Shown: in pieces, positions 25,107 through 33,537 of the stretch
Numbering within the stretch: the stretch's first letter is position 1
How the letters are laid out: every line of letters begins with the position of its first letter
Assembly (NCBI RefSeq): GCF_014695385.1
Contig: NZ_JACJOD010000031.1
Location: 248,001 to 312,000 of the forward strand
Direction of reading: 5' to 3'
From: Trichocoleus sp. FACHB-46
GTDB taxonomy: Bacteria > Cyanobacteriota > Cyanobacteriia > FACHB-46
DNA: 64,000 bases
Translations under genes and position numbers: made by a program
The notes under the pieces: generated by a model
What the model saw: only the letters and a program-made list of their open reading frames with translations
Databases searched by the model: none
What the model was told of the DNA's origin: nothing

Positions 25107-27797
25107 ATGGATAGTGTAAATCAGCTATTAAAGCATGCGCCAATTGGCATTCTCTACGAAAGTTTAGAGGGTGGTATTTTAAAGGCTAACTCAGTTTTTT
25201 GTCGCTTGATTGGTTATAGCGAAGCTGAACTACGACGGCTAGATTATCGCAGCATTACTCATCCAGAAGATTTACCCTTAGAACTTAATTTACTACAGCA
25301 AATCATTCAAGGCCAGCCAAGTGAAACGGTAATAAAAAAACGCTTTTTCTCTCAGGATGGCTCGCTTATCTGGGCAGAAGTGAAACTGGCTTTAGTTGGT
25401 GAGCCAGTAGATGAAGACAGTTACCTGATGATTTTTGTCACAGACTTGAGCGATCGCCAGCGTGTAGCGGAAGAAATTCAACAGCGACGAGAACGCGAGG
25501 CCTTACTAAGTGACATTTCGGCCCAAATTCGCACTACGTTTGATTTCTCAGCGATCGTCCAGCTTGCCGTAGTCCGACTACAACAGGCCCTAGACACAGA
25601 TCGCGTCTTAGCTTATCAGTTGCTACCAGATCAAAGCGGCACCTGTATTGCCGAGTCAGTTAGCTTGTGCTATCCAGCAATGCTGGGGCAAAGTTTTCCA
25701 GCGGAGTGCATCCCTCCGCCTTATATAGAGGCATACCGTCTAGGCAAGCTTTGGTGTGTAGCCAATGTAGAGCAAGAACCTTTGGCAGACTGCCACCGAG
25801 CCATGCTCAAACAAGTGCAGACTCGCAGCATGATTGCCGTTTCTATTCAACGCATTCAGGAAACAGTAGATCCACAAAAGCGGACCTTGTGGGGCTTGCT
25901 GGTCGTCCACCACTGTCGAACTCCGCGAAACTGGACGACCGATGAGCAGCAATTAGTTCAAGCGGTCGCCGACCAAGTCACGATCGCGCTAGAGCAAGCT
26001 AGCTTACTGCAACAGTTGCAAACCTATGCTCAAGAATTAGAAGATCACGTCAACCAACGCACTCGATCTCTAGAGCGATCGCTGCAATTTGAGCAACTCA
26101 TCCGCAGCTTAACCGAAACCCTCCGCAAAGACTTATCAGAAGATCAAGTCCTCAAAGCCGCTGTAGAAGGCTTAGTCCAAACTTTAGCAATCGATGGCTG
26201 TTATGCCAGCCTGTTTCACCCCCGTCAGCGATCGCTAGAAGTTCGCTATGAACACTCCTCCCCTCCCTCAGATCAGTCCTTAGTCGGGCAACGCTTTGCA
26301 ATCCAAAGTTGGCCAGAACCATGCCGTCAAAAGCTCTTAGCGGGCGAAGCCTGTATTCATGAAGTTTCCTGGGCATCCCTTCGAGAGTTACCTTTACCCA
26401 TATTGGTTCGCAGCGATCGCGCTGCCTCAGAACCGTTAAACTCTGACTCAACAGTGATTACCCAACTGATTAGCCCCATCCTGGATAATCAAGGTTTGAT
26501 TGGAGCCTTGTGTGTCTACCACACTCAACCCCGCCACTTTGAGCCAGCCGAAATCAAGCTGATAGAGCAGGTAGCCAACCAATGCGCGATCGCCTTACGC
26601 CAAGCCTATTTGTATCGCCAAGAACATGAGCAACGCGCTAGCGCTGAGCATTTCCGTTTATTTCTAGAGAAATCGATTGATATCTTTGTCGAATACGACC
26701 AAGAGCAGCGGTATATAGCCATCAATTCCGCTGGCCTCGCCTTGTTGGGATACCCGCTACCCGAAGTTTTGGGTAAAACCAACCGAGAGCTGCTAGGTTC
26801 CTCCGGGCAGGAGCTTGATCAACTCATTGCCCAAGCCTTCAAAACCGGAGAACCCGTTTTCGTCGATCACGAGCTTTCTCTACCATCAGGCACCAGACTG
26901 TTTGAAACAATCTATACACCCATCGCTGATCCAGCCGGAGTTGTGCAGCGAGTCGTGGGAGTCTGTCGAGACATCAGCGATTTTAGAAGACAGTGGCAAC
27001 TCTTAGAAACTCAAAATCATCAACTCACTGAAACAACTCGGCTAAAAGAAGAATTCATTGCGACTACTAGCCATGAATTGCGGACCCCTCTGACCGCGAT
27101 TTTGGGGTTCTCCAACGTTCTATTGCAAGAATTTTTTGGCCAGCTCAATCCCAAACAAAAAGACTATATCGAGCGCATCCACCTGAGCGGGCAGCACCTG
27201 CTCGACTTAATTAATGACATTTTGGATTTGTCACGCTTAGAGGCCGATCGCCTAGAACTCGAACCTCAGCAGATTTTTATCAATGATATTTGTGAAAGCG
27301 TCATTAGTTTGATTCAAGAGCATGTCGAGAATCAAAATCTGAGCTTAGAAATGGAAGTTGAGCCAGAACTAGAATATATCGTGGCTGATCCTAGACGCCT
27401 CAAACAGATGTTGCTTAACCTACTGACCAATGCCGTGAAGTTCACTCCAGCGGGGGCAGTGGGAATGAAAGTCTACCGCTCTCACCAGCAACAATCCGAT
27501 AGTATCCCAGATACCGTTAATTTTCTGGTGTGGGACACAGGAATTGGCATCGCCAAAGCCGAGCAAGATCTACTATTTACGCCATTCTCACAAATTGACA
27601 ACTCTCTGTCTCGGCAACACCAAGGCAGCGGACTAGGGCTGGTAATTACCCGCAAGTTAGCAGAACTCCATGGCGGCTCCATTACACTGGAGTCTGAGAG
27701 CGGAAACGGGTCACGCTTTATCCTGTCCTTGCCACTACAAGAGTCTGCGCAGCCCTTGCTAGGCTTGAATTACATAGCCATAAAGCCCATGACCTAG
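25107..27797 (+). CDS. PAS-GAF-GAF-PAS hybrid sensor histidine kinase with possible dual-Cys bilin GAF
   Basis: This is an 896-residue soluble kinase. Domains in order are PAS (about 5-115), GAF1 (140-295), a coiled coil, GAF2 (335-505), PAS (515-635), HisKA with phosphoacceptor His656 in SHELRTPL, and HATPase with N-box, DTGIGI and GSGLGLVI. GAF1 has the phytochrome/cyanobacteriochrome signature: Cys229-His230 (DCHRAML) and LWGLLVVHHC. It also has Cys201 exactly 28 residues earlier, at the place of the DXCF second cysteine, here written AECI. It may therefore bind a bilin and respond to violet, blue or green light. GAF2 has no such cysteine. No response regulator is adjacent. ATG 25107 is preferred to the TTG nine bases upstream. 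Confidence 0.85.
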   Translation: MDSVNQLLKHAPIGILYESLEGGILKANSVFCRLIGYSEAELRRLDYRSITHPEDLPLELNLLQQIIQGQPSETVIKKRFFSQDGSLIWAEVKLALVGEPVDEDSYLMIFVTDLSDRQRVAEEIQQRREREALLSDISAQIRTTFDFSAIVQLAVVRLQQALDTDRVLAYQLLPDQSGTCIAESVSLCYPAMLGQSFPAECIPPPYIEAYRLGKLWCVANVEQEPLADCHRAMLKQVQTRSMIAVSIQRIQETVDPQKRTLWGLLVVHHCRTPRNWTTDEQQLVQAVADQVTIALEQASLLQQLQTYAQELEDHVNQRTRSLERSLQFEQLIRSLTETLRKDLSEDQVLKAAVEGLVQTLAIDGCYASLFHPRQRSLEVRYEHSSPPSDQSLVGQRFAIQSWPEPCRQKLLAGEACIHEVSWASLRELPLPILVRSDRAASEPLNSDSTVITQLISPILDNQGLIGALCVYHTQPRHFEPAEIKLIEQVANQCAIALRQAYLYRQEHEQRASAEHFRLFLEKSIDIFVEYDQEQRYIAINSAGLALLGYPLPEVLGKTNRELLGSSGQELDQLIAQAFKTGEPVFVDHELSLPSGTRLFETIYTPIADPAGVVQRVVGVCRDISDFRRQWQLLETQNHQLTETTRLKEEFIATTSHELRTPLTAILGFSNVLLQEFFGQLNPKQKDYIERIHLSGQHLLDLINDILDLSRLEADRLELEPQQIFINDICESVISLIQEHVENQNLSLEMEVEPELEYIVADPRRLKQMLLNLLTNAVKFTPAGAVGMKVYRSHQQQSDSIPDTVNFLVWDTGIGIAKAEQDLLFTPFSQIDNSLSRQHQGSGLGLVITRKLAELHGGSITLESESGNGSRFILSLPLQESAQPLLGLNYIAIKPMT

Positions 27798-27917
27798 CGT
27801 GACCGCATTGGGCTCAAACCACAACTGGCATGAGCGACTAGCTAGCACCAACTGGGCTAGTTAGCCCTCATACTCAGCACCCTAAGAATAGATTGTCAAC
27901 AGAAATAATAAATAGTT

Positions 27918-28601
27918 TTAGCGATGCGCGATAGATTCGGCAGGCAAGCACAGCAGATTATCGCCTTGGGTGTAGATCAAGCCCTTCTGTCGCAGCTTAC
28001 CCATCAAGCGGGTTACCGTGACGCGAGTAGAGCCGATCGCACTCCCAATCTGAGCATGGGTAAGAGACCAAGGAAGGAAATAACCATTCTCGCAGGGTTC
28101 ACCAAACTCTTCAATTAGCAAAGTCAGAAACCCTAACAAACGGTCAATGGTCCGACGCTGGCCCAAAGTACTCAACCACAGCAATTTGCGTTGGTGTTGG
28201 TAGCGGAAGGCGTCTAGTACTTCTCGGCGAAAATGTGGCCAATTATCTAGATCGTGCCAATACATCCAAACCACCGAGGTTTGGTCTACGTGAGCATAGC
28301 TTTGCAGTGTGAATGGAGACTGAGCTACAATCTCAAATGGCTGTCCGGCACCCACAAAACCTAGAAAAGCTTCTTCTGGACTAATGCGGGGAAGGCGCGA
28401 ATTGCCTGTGGCACTGACTTGAGCACTTCCCACTAGGCGGACAGAGCCCTTTTGTACTAGATACAGTAAACCAGGACGAGCAGGGATTTTCTCGTCTTTG
28501 CTGAAGACACGACAGCGGTAGTGCTCCTGAGACCAATCTAAGATGCGCTGCCAGGTTAGGAAAGGTCGAGATGCTTCTGAAGGTGAGGATACTGAGTACA
28601 T
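27918..28601 (-). CDS. Crp/Fnr-family transcriptional regulator
   Basis: This is a 227-residue regulator with an N-terminal cyclic-nucleotide-binding-type beta roll (LYLVQKGSVRLVG, GFVGAGQPFEIV), a long dimerisation helix and a C-terminal winged HTH. The HTH reads LTHAQIGSAIGSTRVTVTRLMGKLRQKGLI, very close to the NtcA recognition helix. The effector site lacks the arginine and serine that hold cAMP in Crp, so cAMP is an unlikely ligand. It converges on the hybrid kinase gene with 120 bases between. Targets are unknown. Confidence 0.88.
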   Translation of the reverse strand: MYSVSSPSEASRPFLTWQRILDWSQEHYRCRVFSKDEKIPARPGLLYLVQKGSVRLVGSAQVSATGNSRLPRISPEEAFLGFVGAGQPFEIVAQSPFTLQSYAHVDQTSVVWMYWHDLDNWPHFRREVLDAFRYQHQRKLLWLSTLGQRRTIDRLLGFLTLLIEEFGEPCENGYFLPWSLTHAQIGSAIGSTRVTVTRLMGKLRQKGLIYTQGDNLLCLPAESIAHR

Positions 28602-28860
28602 AAGACCAGGCTTTTAGAAACTAAACAGATAAGGACCTAAGACAGCAAACTTGTTAAGGGGGGCACGGACGATTAAGCTCAAATTAACTCCTCAGGCTAG
28701 GTCAATTTTATACAGCTAGCTTGGCTTGACTCTGTTCAGTGTTTCCATCTCTGTACTAACAATCGTACATGAAGAAATGTATAAACACGGAGAAGGTCAA
28801 ATGCCATGAACTCTCATTTTTCAAGAAAGTTCCGACGCTCTGCTGACCTATTAGCCTAAA

Positions 28861-29925
28861 GTGAGCAGGTTAAACCTGGTTATCCTCGTACCATACGTGA
28901 GTAAGAGTTTACCGATCGTTACCTACCCTGCGCTGCAATTATTGTTACTGAGGCAGTTACAAGAGGTAATCTGCCTACGGAGTGATGTTTTCCCAAAAGT
29001 TTGCTCTTTAACAACACCAACGATAGAATCCAGCCTGCTACCAAATGGAGAGCCAAAACTGGTGATTTCTGTACAGCGGGTCAAGGGAAAAATGCCGATT
29101 TTGTACAGTTCGGCGATCGCTTTACAACTCGCCAAGCATTGCCAGAAGCCAGCTATAGAGCTTGCAAGGCTAATCACTGAGCACTTTTCCCAAGCAGCGC
29201 TCGTTCAGAATTCACCTGACGAACCTCTCTTAGCAGGCGTGAGTTTTAGCTTAAGGAATTTTACGGTGAAGTTTGAACCGTCTGGTTGGCTTTATTTTGA
29301 ACTGATACCCCAAGGCTTGGCTGATTGGTTACAGTGCATGACGTATCATTCGACCCCGCAATTGCAACAGTCAGTTGAGGGGGTTAGGCAAGAACTGAGC
29401 CCAGTAGTAGCTCCACAAAAGTCATCAAAGGTTAATCAAGGTCATATTTTTGACCCGTTTGCAGTTCAGTATACTCACGCTCGCTGTTGCTCTTTGCTAC
29501 GTTTAGCGCGGGAGCAGGGATTACTAGCTGAGGAGTCTGTCTATATAAATAGCTTGACTTCAAGCGCGATCGCAGCCCCAAGGAATCCTTGGTTAAACTC
29601 ACAGAGCGAACTACGTTTAGTGCATCCCGCTGAACAAAGTTTGATTTTTGCCCTGATTGATACAGTCGATGAGTTACAGAGCCTGTTAGCCGCAGCGATC
29701 GCATTGCCTTTAGAGCCCAAAGGGTACCGCATGGTTGAGAGGTTAGTCGCAGTCTTGGCAAAAGCGTTTCTAAGTTTCTACGATGCTTGCCGTTTTTGGG
29801 GGCATGTTCAGCAGAGCGATCAAGCTTTGGTGCAAGCGCGGCTAGGTTTGGTCTTGGCGACTCAGCCTCTCTTGCAAGTACTAATACAAGAGGTGTTGGG
29901 CTTAGTAGCCCCTACCGAACTATAG
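28861..29925 (+). CDS. ArgRS-like DALR anticodon-binding-domain protein without catalytic core
   Basis: This is a 354-residue protein. The last ~160 residues, beginning QYTHARCCSLLRLAREQG and ending in the helical QARLGLVLATQPLLQVLIQEVLGL, match the DALR anticodon-binding domain of arginyl-tRNA synthetase. The first ~170 residues resemble the ArgRS N-terminal additional domain (YSSAIALQLAKHCQKPAIELARLI, FSLRNFTVKFEPSGWLYFEL). The HIGH and KMSKS catalytic region is absent. It is thus a shortened ArgRS paralogue of a kind seen in other cyanobacteria. The start is GTG 28861, with a stop three codons upstream; a GTG ~36 bases inside is an alternative. tRNA binding without aminoacylation is inferred. 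Confidence 0.75.
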   Translation: MSRLNLVILVPYVSKSLPIVTYPALQLLLLRQLQEVICLRSDVFPKVCSLTTPTIESSLLPNGEPKLVISVQRVKGKMPILYSSAIALQLAKHCQKPAIELARLITEHFSQAALVQNSPDEPLLAGVSFSLRNFTVKFEPSGWLYFELIPQGLADWLQCMTYHSTPQLQQSVEGVRQELSPVVAPQKSSKVNQGHIFDPFAVQYTHARCCSLLRLAREQGLLAEESVYINSLTSSAIAAPRNPWLNSQSELRLVHPAEQSLIFALIDTVDELQSLLAAAIALPLEPKGYRMVERLVAVLAKAFLSFYDACRFWGHVQQSDQALVQARLGLVLATQPLLQVLIQEVLGLVAPTEL

Positions 29926-30130
29926 AAGTATGCTCAGCGCTAAGTCAGCACTAAGACAGAATTTTGGCTCAAAAGCGGTTGGCTAAAGCGTTCAAGTCCT
30001 AAGGTTATTACCATAAAACTCTCATATTGTGGATATCAAATGTAGTATCTTATGAAATTTGTTTGAAGAGGGGGTGACAAAGCTGTGTCAGTCAGTTATA
30101 TTAAATCTTGTGTGAGGAGCGAACCAGTCA

Positions 30131-30167
30131 GGGCACCGAGACGAAACACGGCCAGTCGTCGGTGCCC
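30131..30167. terminator. Strong hairpin between convergent genes
   Basis: GGGCACCGA at 30131-30139 pairs perfectly with TCGGTGCCC at 30159-30167, extended by further partly paired bases in the loop. It lies between the DALR gene (+) and the HAD phosphatase gene (-) and can serve both strands as a terminator, though the following T run is broken (TTTCTGACTTTTA). Confidence 0.65.
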
Positions 30168-30202
30168 TTTCTGACTTTTAAACCAGCATTTCCCCATCCA
30201 AA

Positions 30203-31075
30203 TTACAGAACAAACTCTTCGATCGCAGCGGCAGCTCCATCCAACTCTACGCTGGGAGCAACCCAACTCGCGATCGCTTTTACGTCATCTGGTGCATCTC
30301 CCATCGCCACACCAACTCCGGCGTATTCCAGCATTTCTAGATCATTAAAGTTGTCGCCTACGGTCATCACATTTTCGGCTTTAAGACCTAGCATCTCTTC
30401 GGTGAGGTATTTCACAGCAATGCCTTTATTCACTAAAGGATTAGTCGCCTCAAAGAAAGTCGCCACTGATTTGGTCAGGTAAAGTTCTGCGGGGGTGTAA
30501 CGTTGGCGCAACCCACCAAATAATCGCTCAATCACTTCTGTGTCATCGCTCAAGGCCAATACTTTTGTGGGTTCATCGGTCAGCGCTCGACGCAAATCTC
30601 CCACCACAATCGGCTCTACTTCGGAGCGCTCAGCATAAATCTTGGTTTCTGGCGTCAGTTCTCGAACATAGAGCTGATCATTGATATAGAAATGCACCGA
30701 TAGCAGCGATCGCAACTCTGGCTGCTCGAAATAATCTAATAAATGGTGGGCTGTTTCCTTAGAGACAGGCCAATGACGGAGCGTTTGTTGAGTCGATACA
30801 TCTTTAATCAAGGCTCCTTGATAAGCTAGGAGCGGCAAGTCAGAGCCAACAGCTTGGTGGAAACGCACCGCTGAACAAAACATCCGCCCTGTGGCGATCG
30901 CCACCTTTACACCTTTGGCTTGGGCGGCCCGAATCGCTTGCTTGACAGGTTCACGAACTTGGTTGGAAGTTCCAGCGATCGTGCCATCAATATCCAAAAC
31001 CAATAACTGAATGTCTTTGGGCGTTACCTCGGTAGACTTTGCTGAAGCGGGTGGAGTGGCTGTAGATTCCTGCAT
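30203..31075 (-). CDS. Cof-type HAD-IIB family phosphatase
   Basis: This is a 290-residue hydrolase with HAD motif I LLVLDIDGTIAG, motif II in AIATGR, a type IIB cap, the lysine in LVNKGIAVKYL and motif IV VMTVGDNFNDLEML. All catalytic residues are present, so it should be an active Mg-dependent phosphatase. Family members act on sugar phosphates, flavin mononucleotide or pyridoxal phosphate; the substrate cannot be chosen here. The N-terminal ~20 residues are a low-complexity Ser/Thr/Ala stretch. The gene is divergent from the chromate transporter. Confidence 0.92.
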   Translation of the reverse strand: MQESTATPPASAKSTEVTPKDIQLLVLDIDGTIAGTSNQVREPVKQAIRAAQAKGVKVAIATGRMFCSAVRFHQAVGSDLPLLAYQGALIKDVSTQQTLRHWPVSKETAHHLLDYFEQPELRSLLSVHFYINDQLYVRELTPETKIYAERSEVEPIVVGDLRRALTDEPTKVLALSDDTEVIERLFGGLRQRYTPAELYLTKSVATFFEATNPLVNKGIAVKYLTEEMLGLKAENVMTVGDNFNDLEMLEYAGVGVAMGDAPDDVKAIASWVAPSVELDGAAAAIEEFVL

Positions 31076-31263
31076 CGTGACTTCCTCAGGTGCTAGCTGG
31101 TAAAGGCTGAACTGTTGTGTTGGTATTCAATCCTCAGGGTATCAGGCTCAGCCGACCTGCCTTCAGGTAACAGCGAAAGTGCAATCGCCCGTCTTAGATT
31201 GACACAAATGCAGCGCTTAATCTGGCACGATCCTGATCTAACCATCAACACAGGAGAGTTGCG

Positions 31264-32475
31264 GTGACGCAGGAACCTGAGGAGTTTCAGGGACAGGCAG
31301 CAGAGAGCGATCGCGCTCCAACTACGAAACAAGAGCGACTAACAGAACTCGCAATCGTGTTTTTGCGACTGGGGACGATCGCTTTTGGCGGGCCTGCTGC
31401 CCACATCGCCATGATGGACCATGAGGTGGTCAGTCGCCGTCAATGGATGAGCCGGGAGAAACTGCTCGATTTACTCGGGGTCACGAATTTGATTCCTGGT
31501 CCCAATTCGACAGAGTTAGCCATTCATATCGGTTACGAACGAGCCGGATGGCGAGGCTTATTGGTAGCAGGAACTTGCTTTATTCTGCCTGCCATGCTGA
31601 TTGTTTGGGCATTGGCTGCTATTTATGCTCGCTATCAAACTGTGGCCCAAGTGTCATGGCTACTCTATGGCATCAAACCGGTCATTATTGCCATCGTGAT
31701 ACAGGCGGTGTGGAATCTAGGAAAAAAGGCAGCCAAGGACAGGCCCACCATTATTGCAGGGGTAAGCGCGATCGCGGCCTACTTAGCGGGCTGGAACGAA
31801 ATTTTGGTGCTCGTTTCGTTAGGTATCGCGGTCATGCTTGTGAAAAACGGGCTAAGTAAAGGCAAGCCTTGGGGAGCATTCTTCTTGCCGTTGTCGGGAG
31901 TCGTGTCTCAAATCAGTGCCCCTGCAACGACCGTCACCTCAGTGGGTTGGGTGAGTGTCTTTCTATTCTTTCTCAAGCTTGGCTGTGTGCTTTATGGCAG
32001 TGGTTACGTCTTACTGGCATTTTTACAACGGGATTTAGTCGAGCGTAACCATTGGCTAACATCCCAGCAGCTTTTAGATGCCGTTGCCATTGGTCAAATT
32101 ACACCAGGTCCAGTCTTCACCACGGCGACGTTCATTGGCTATCTGCTGGCAGGAAATGCAGGAGCGATCGCTGCGACTCTCGGCATCTTTTTACCTGCTT
32201 TTTTGCTGGTGTGGGTGGTTAACCCTTGGGTGCCCAAGTTGCGTCAATCTCCCTACGCTAGCGGATTTCTCGATGGGGTAAATGTGGCTTCTTTAGGACT
32301 CATGGCAGGAGTGACCTATACCTTGGCGCAAGCGGCATTGATGGATTGGCTCACAGTAATCGTGGCAATTTTGAGTGCGATCGCGGTGTTTCGCTTCAAA
32401 ATCAACTCTATGTGGTTAGTGCTAGCAGGAGGAGCGATCGGATTTGCCTCACATCAACTAGGATTTATCGGCTGA
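31264..32475 (+). CDS. chrA: Chromate ion transporter, CHR family (two-domain)
   Basis: This is a 403-residue membrane protein made of two homologous halves. The first half reads LRLGTIAFGGPAAHIAMM then NLIPGPNSTELAIHIGY; the second half reads LKLGCVLYGSGYVLLAFL then ITPGPVFTTATFIGY. These are the paired (F/L)GGP-like and PGP motifs of ChrA. About ten membrane segments are visible. It exports chromate, or acts as an oxyanion antiporter. The GTG start at 31264 has AGGAG eight bases before it. A CDF transporter gene follows after 70 bases in the same direction. The natural substrate in a cyanobacterium may be sulfate or another oxyanion. Confidence 0.92.
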   Translation: MTQEPEEFQGQAAESDRAPTTKQERLTELAIVFLRLGTIAFGGPAAHIAMMDHEVVSRRQWMSREKLLDLLGVTNLIPGPNSTELAIHIGYERAGWRGLLVAGTCFILPAMLIVWALAAIYARYQTVAQVSWLLYGIKPVIIAIVIQAVWNLGKKAAKDRPTIIAGVSAIAAYLAGWNEILVLVSLGIAVMLVKNGLSKGKPWGAFFLPLSGVVSQISAPATTVTSVGWVSVFLFFLKLGCVLYGSGYVLLAFLQRDLVERNHWLTSQQLLDAVAIGQITPGPVFTTATFIGYLLAGNAGAIAATLGIFLPAFLLVWVVNPWVPKLRQSPYASGFLDGVNVASLGLMAGVTYTLAQAALMDWLTVIVAILSAIAVFRFKINSMWLVLAGGAIGFASHQLGFIG

Positions 32476-32545
32476 GGATGCTCAAACCCCTAGAGACAGA
32501 ATTTCCCTAAGTCCTTAGAATCATTCACTGAGGCAGGAATAAATT

Positions 32546-33508
32546 GTGATAGCCTTTGGGTCTATGGCAGAGGCATACAGTCGCCGTCGAGCGATTCATC
32601 AAGTTTTATTGGCTACTCTTTGGTTGACACTGCTAATTTTTGCAGTGAAGGTTTGGGCTGGCTGGGCAGCTAAATCCCTTAGTCTTTTAGCGGAATCGGT
32701 ACACACCTTAATCAATGGTTTTAGTACACTTCTCAGCCTCTTAGCAGTCACTTCTCCCCATCGCACTTCCGGGCGAGAAGTCTGGGGGCATGGGCGGTTA
32801 GAGTCAATCGGAGCTCTCTTCCTCGTAGCCTTACTAGGGTTTTCTAGCCTGAGCTTGCTGGGTGGGGCGTTGAAACAGTTAGAAGCTTCGACGCGCAACG
32901 CCGCTGTTCCCTTTGAAGTCAGTATTAATTTGCCGCTGATTCAACTTTTGGGTGTAGCGATCGCCATTGGGATTTGTTTGGCCTTTTTCGAGCGCTACGA
33001 AGCTAGAGTGTTAGAGAGTGCGGCTCTCCGGCTGAATGCCAACCATATTTTGCAAGATGCTTGGCTGAGTGTGGTCGTGTTGATTGGCTTAGTAGGGGTC
33101 TGGCGCGGTTATGTGTGGCTTGATCCCCTGCTGGCGATCATAGTGATCTTCGTCGCGATCCGCAGTTGCTGGCGCGTGCTGAACTGGCAATTACCTTTAC
33201 TAGTACGGCAAGTGGCGATCGCCCCAGAGATTTTGGCACAACTGGCACGGCAAGTCGAAGGCGTTACTCATTGCTACCGGATTCAGTCGCGTGGAATTGT
33301 GGGTCGGCAAGTGTTTGTTGAAATGTATTTGGTCTTGCACCCAGAATTTCTCGGAGCCGCCCGTGTGATTGCAGAACGAGTGGAGGGCACAATTCGGGAA
33401 CGCTACGGCCCGGTGCAAACCATTATTCATATAGACACTGATCAATCGTCGGCAGAAAATCCCTACGACTCTTTAGGGGCCAACAACACCAACGACAAAC
33501 CCAGGTGA
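32546..33508 (+). CDS. Cation diffusion facilitator (CDF) family transporter, altered metal site
   Basis: This is a 320-residue divalent-metal/proton antiporter with six membrane segments and a C-terminal ferredoxin-like cytoplasmic domain (VEGVTHCYRIQSRGIVGRQVFVEMYL). In segment 2 the metal site H-x3-D reads His53-x3-Asn57 (HTLIN); segment 5 keeps H-x3-D (NHILQDA). Loss of the segment 2 Asp leaves three of the four usual ligands, so specificity or activity may differ. GTG 32546 has AGG upstream; ATG 32564 is an alternative start. It lies between chrA and polA in one direction. Confidence 0.85.
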   Translation: MIAFGSMAEAYSRRRAIHQVLLATLWLTLLIFAVKVWAGWAAKSLSLLAESVHTLINGFSTLLSLLAVTSPHRTSGREVWGHGRLESIGALFLVALLGFSSLSLLGGALKQLEASTRNAAVPFEVSINLPLIQLLGVAIAIGICLAFFERYEARVLESAALRLNANHILQDAWLSVVVLIGLVGVWRGYVWLDPLLAIIVIFVAIRSCWRVLNWQLPLLVRQVAIAPEILAQLARQVEGVTHCYRIQSRGIVGRQVFVEMYLVLHPEFLGAARVIAERVEGTIRERYGPVQTIIHIDTDQSSAENPYDSLGANNTNDKPR

Positions 33509-33537
33509 GAACCAGGTAAGGAGCGGAACTCGCTAGA

